NCBI GenBank assembly: GCA_963759875.1
Contig: CAVXBB010000010.1
Coordinates: forward strand, 1-64,000
Direction: 5' to 3'
From: JAFAGX01 sp963759875
Lineage (GTDB): Bacteria; Acidobacteriota; Terriglobia; Terriglobales; Acidobacteriaceae
DNA: 64,000 nucleotides
The number at the start of each line of letters is the position of its first letter. Positions within the stretch are counted from its first letter, which is position 1. The translations under genes were made by a program, and so were the position numbers. Below, in pieces: positions 62,126 through 64,000 of the stretch. A model generated the notes under the pieces. That model made no database searches. It was not told the DNA's origin and was given only the letters and a program-made list of their open reading frames with translations.

Positions 62126-63313
62126 GTGAAAGCACTTTGTTGGCAAGGAAAAGAGAAACTGCGCGTCGAATCTGTTGATGATCCCAAAATCCTGAATCCG
62201 CGCGATGCAATCGTCCGCATCACACGTACCGCGATCTGCGGGTCCGATCTGCATCTTTACGACGGTTACATTCCCACAATGGAGCCCGGCGACATTCTTG
62301 GCCACGAGTTCATGGGAGAAGTTGTGGAAGTTGGACCGATGGTAAAGAAGCTCAAAGTTGGCGACCGCGTGGTTGTGCCTTTCACCATCGCCTGCGGACA
62401 ATGCGAGTTCTGCCAGAAGCAGCTGTGGTCCTTGTGCGACAACTCTAATCCAAACGCGTGGATTGCGGAGAAAATGTTTGGTTTCTCTCCCTCAGGACTG
62501 TTCGGCTACTCCCATATGATGGGCGGTTATGCCGGAGGACAGGCGCAATATGCGCGCGTACCGTTCGCGGATGTCGGCCCCATGAAGATCCCTGAAGGGC
62601 TGAGCGACGAGCAGGTGTTGTTTCTTACCGACATTTTCCCCACCGGCTACATGGCAGCCGAAAATTGCGAGATCAAGCCGGGCGATGTGGTCGCGATCTG
62701 GGGCTGTGGACCAGTGGGACAGTTTGCGATTCGAAGTGCCTTCTTATTAGGAGCAGAAAAAGTTATTGCCATTGATCGCTTCCCCGAACGTTTGAACCTG
62801 GCGCGCGAAGCGCATGCTGACGTCGTCAACTACGAAGAAGTGGACGACGTCGTCGAACAACTCAAGTGGATGACCGGCGGGCGCGGCCCGGATGCTTGCA
62901 TGGACGCAGTCGGTCTGGAGGCTCACGCAGACACGCTGCCTGGCTTATATGACGCTGCCAAGCAGAAGCTGCGCTTGTCGTTCGATCGGCCACTGGTACT
63001 ACGGCAAGCTATTCAAGCTTGCCGCAAGGGGGGAGTAGTGTCGATCCCGGGCGTTTACGGCGGGTTTCTGGACAAGATTCCATTCGGGGCGGCGATGAAC
63101 AAAGCTTTGACCTTCCGCATGGGACAAACTCACATGATGCGTTATATGGAGCCGCTGCTCTCGCGCATTCAAAACAGCGAAATTGATCCTTCTTTCGTGA
63201 TCACACATCGCGTGGCGTTGGATGATGTCCCCGATGCATACAAGATGTTCCGTGACAAGCAGGACCACTGCATAAAGGTAGTGATCGATCCCTGGGCGCA
63301 AGCGGCTGCGTAG
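62126..63313 (+). CDS. Zinc-dependent alcohol dehydrogenase (formaldehyde dehydrogenase-like)
   Basis: A 395-residue MDR enzyme. TAICGSDLHLYDGYI gives the catalytic Cys, GHEFMGEVVEVG the His-Glu, CGQCEFCQKQLWSLC the structural zinc Cys cluster, and VAIWGCGPVGQFAIRSAFLLGAEKVIAIDRFPERL the Rossmann fold with the Asp that favours NAD. The insertion and C-terminus (RQAIQACRKGGVVSIPGVYGG) match the glutathione-independent formaldehyde/threonine dehydrogenase subgroup common in soil bacteria. The ATG-like start is a GTG at 62126 after CAGGAGG. The substrate is not certain. Neighbour: SRPBCC gene. Confidence 0.9.
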   Translation: MKALCWQGKEKLRVESVDDPKILNPRDAIVRITRTAICGSDLHLYDGYIPTMEPGDILGHEFMGEVVEVGPMVKKLKVGDRVVVPFTIACGQCEFCQKQLWSLCDNSNPNAWIAEKMFGFSPSGLFGYSHMMGGYAGGQAQYARVPFADVGPMKIPEGLSDEQVLFLTDIFPTGYMAAENCEIKPGDVVAIWGCGPVGQFAIRSAFLLGAEKVIAIDRFPERLNLAREAHADVVNYEEVDDVVEQLKWMTGGRGPDACMDAVGLEAHADTLPGLYDAAKQKLRLSFDRPLVLRQAIQACRKGGVVSIPGVYGGFLDKIPFGAAMNKALTFRMGQTHMMRYMEPLLSRIQNSEIDPSFVITHRVALDDVPDAYKMFRDKQDHCIKVVIDPWAQAAA

Positions 63314-63484
63314 ATAATGATGCAGGCCTGACACAAATACGCATTAGCGCAGCATCAGATTTCTTACCTTTTATCCGCCTTGGGATAATGTGGGAGTAGA
63401 TCTCGCCGCGGTGCTCCTTTTCGTGCTCACATCGCAAAACTGTATAATCCAAATTGGCTAAAAAGGCATGGAGGAAGCAAACGT

Positions 63485-64000
63485 ATGGATCCGCACACAC
63501 GCGGCGCGTGGTGGCGTTTGAGAACCCGGGGAGCAGCCTACACGTTAACGGTTTTGGCTACTTTGGCACTCGGCATTGTTATTGGGACGGTAATTTCCAA
63601 GGGAGTTAAGGGTCAGGAAAGTAAAAAGAGCTCCGATTCGCCCACCCCGCTGAGCATTCCCTCACCGACGCAGCTCTCAAACCAGTTCACCCAGATCTCC
63701 AAGCAATTGGAACCCTCGGTGGTGAACATCAACACGGAGTCCACCATCAAGAACCCTCATCGTCGTCGCGGAATGTCCCCCGATCAAGGTGACAGCGAAG
63801 GCGAAGGGCAAGATCAGAATCCATTCGATGATTTCTTCGACCGCTTTTTCGGAGGTCAGAACCAAGGCCCAATTCATGAGCATTCGCTCGGCTCCGGCGT
63901 GATCGTCGACTCGAAGGGGTACATTGTTACGAACCGGCACGTGGTGGAGAAAGCTGACCGCATTCGCGTCAAACTTCAAGATGATGCACCGAATGTGTTT
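63485..64000 (+). CDS. HtrA/DegP-type serine protease, N-terminal part (runs off the window)
   Basis: The first 172 residues. An N-terminal membrane anchor or signal (AYTLTVLATLALGIVIGTVI) precedes LEPSVVNINTES, a His/Asp/Gln-rich loop (PFDDFFDRFFGGQNQGP), and SLGSGVIVDSKGYIVTNRHVVEKADRIRVKL with the catalytic His. The Asp, Ser and PDZ domains lie beyond 64000. It degrades or refolds misfolded proteins in the periplasm. GGAGG lies 8 bases before the ATG at 63485. The gap from 63314 to 63484 should hold the promoter. Confidence 0.92.
   Translation, partial: MDPHTRGAWWRLRTRGAAYTLTVLATLALGIVIGTVISKGVKGQESKKSSDSPTPLSIPSPTQLSNQFTQISKQLEPSVVNINTESTIKNPHRRRGMSPDQGDSEGEGQDQNPFDDFFDRFFGGQNQGPIHEHSLGSGVIVDSKGYIVTNRHVVEKADRIRVKLQDDAPNVF

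Overview
The window looks like metagenome-derived or draft sequence made of two unlike parts. Bases 1 to about 8,447 are very GC-rich and carry a glycogen operon (end of glgB, then glgC, glgA, glgX, malQ) followed by a KaiC-like ATPase. This resembles an alphaproteobacterium of the methylotroph/Rhizobiales kind. From about 8,448 to the end the base composition is lower, and the genes (AMMECR1 protein, fused AroD-AroE, TonB/Oar-type receptor end, PknB-like kinases with TPRs, GMC/DM13/GH63 operon, DUF5684 protein, TIGR02999-like ECF factor) look like a soil acidobacterium of the Koribacter/Terriglobia type. At the boundary one gene loses its 3' end and another its 5' end within a few bases, so a chimeric assembly join is the simplest explanation. 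The assignment to taxa is inference from gene families.

Many genes in the first 15 kb are split by single-base indels while every piece stays conserved; this looks like sequencing error at a poorly covered contig end more than like gene decay. Further right most reading frames are intact.

Layout of the acidobacterial part: 8.4-12.6 kb, housekeeping genes (AMMECR1 end, a secreted hypothetical, aroDE, a lone GvpL/F). 13.0-18.3 kb, an integrated element at a tRNA-Ser gene: tyrosine integrase, an overlapping 37-residue basic protein, an excisionase-like HTH protein and a DUF262-DUF1524 (GmrSD-like) putative defence protein, ending in broken genes. 19.0-22.0 kb, a GH18 chitinase, an IS110 transposase and an IS5-type remnant. 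22.1-31.5 kb, a kinase-TPR/ECF sigma pair and three secreted proteins, the latter enclosed by a ~120-bp inverted repeat. 32.0-38.4 kb, a patchwork: tRNA-Ser and tRNA-Phe 3' fragments, a complete IS3 element with a 4-bp target duplication inside a zinc-cluster gene, an exonuclease, an aspartic protease, a receptor fragment and a truncated kinase. 38.6-53.4 kb, two alpha/beta hydrolases and a tight ten- to eleven-gene minus-strand operon. 53.6-58 kb, regulators. 58-64 kb, small stand-alone genes and the start of an HtrA/DegP protease.

The most coherent functional unit is the 40.8-53.4 kb operon: MIP channel, double-DM13 protein, GMC oxidoreductase, VOC protein, 66-residue protein, GH63-type glucosidase, glucose dehydrogenase-like MDR enzyme, type II NADH dehydrogenase, amylo-1,6-glucosidase, FMN reductase and a zinc-ribbon protein. 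It reads as release of glucose from oligosaccharides, its oxidation, and delivery of electrons to the respiratory chain. A complete ECF sigma factor with a STAS partner lies before it and a truncated ECF paralogue lies after it.
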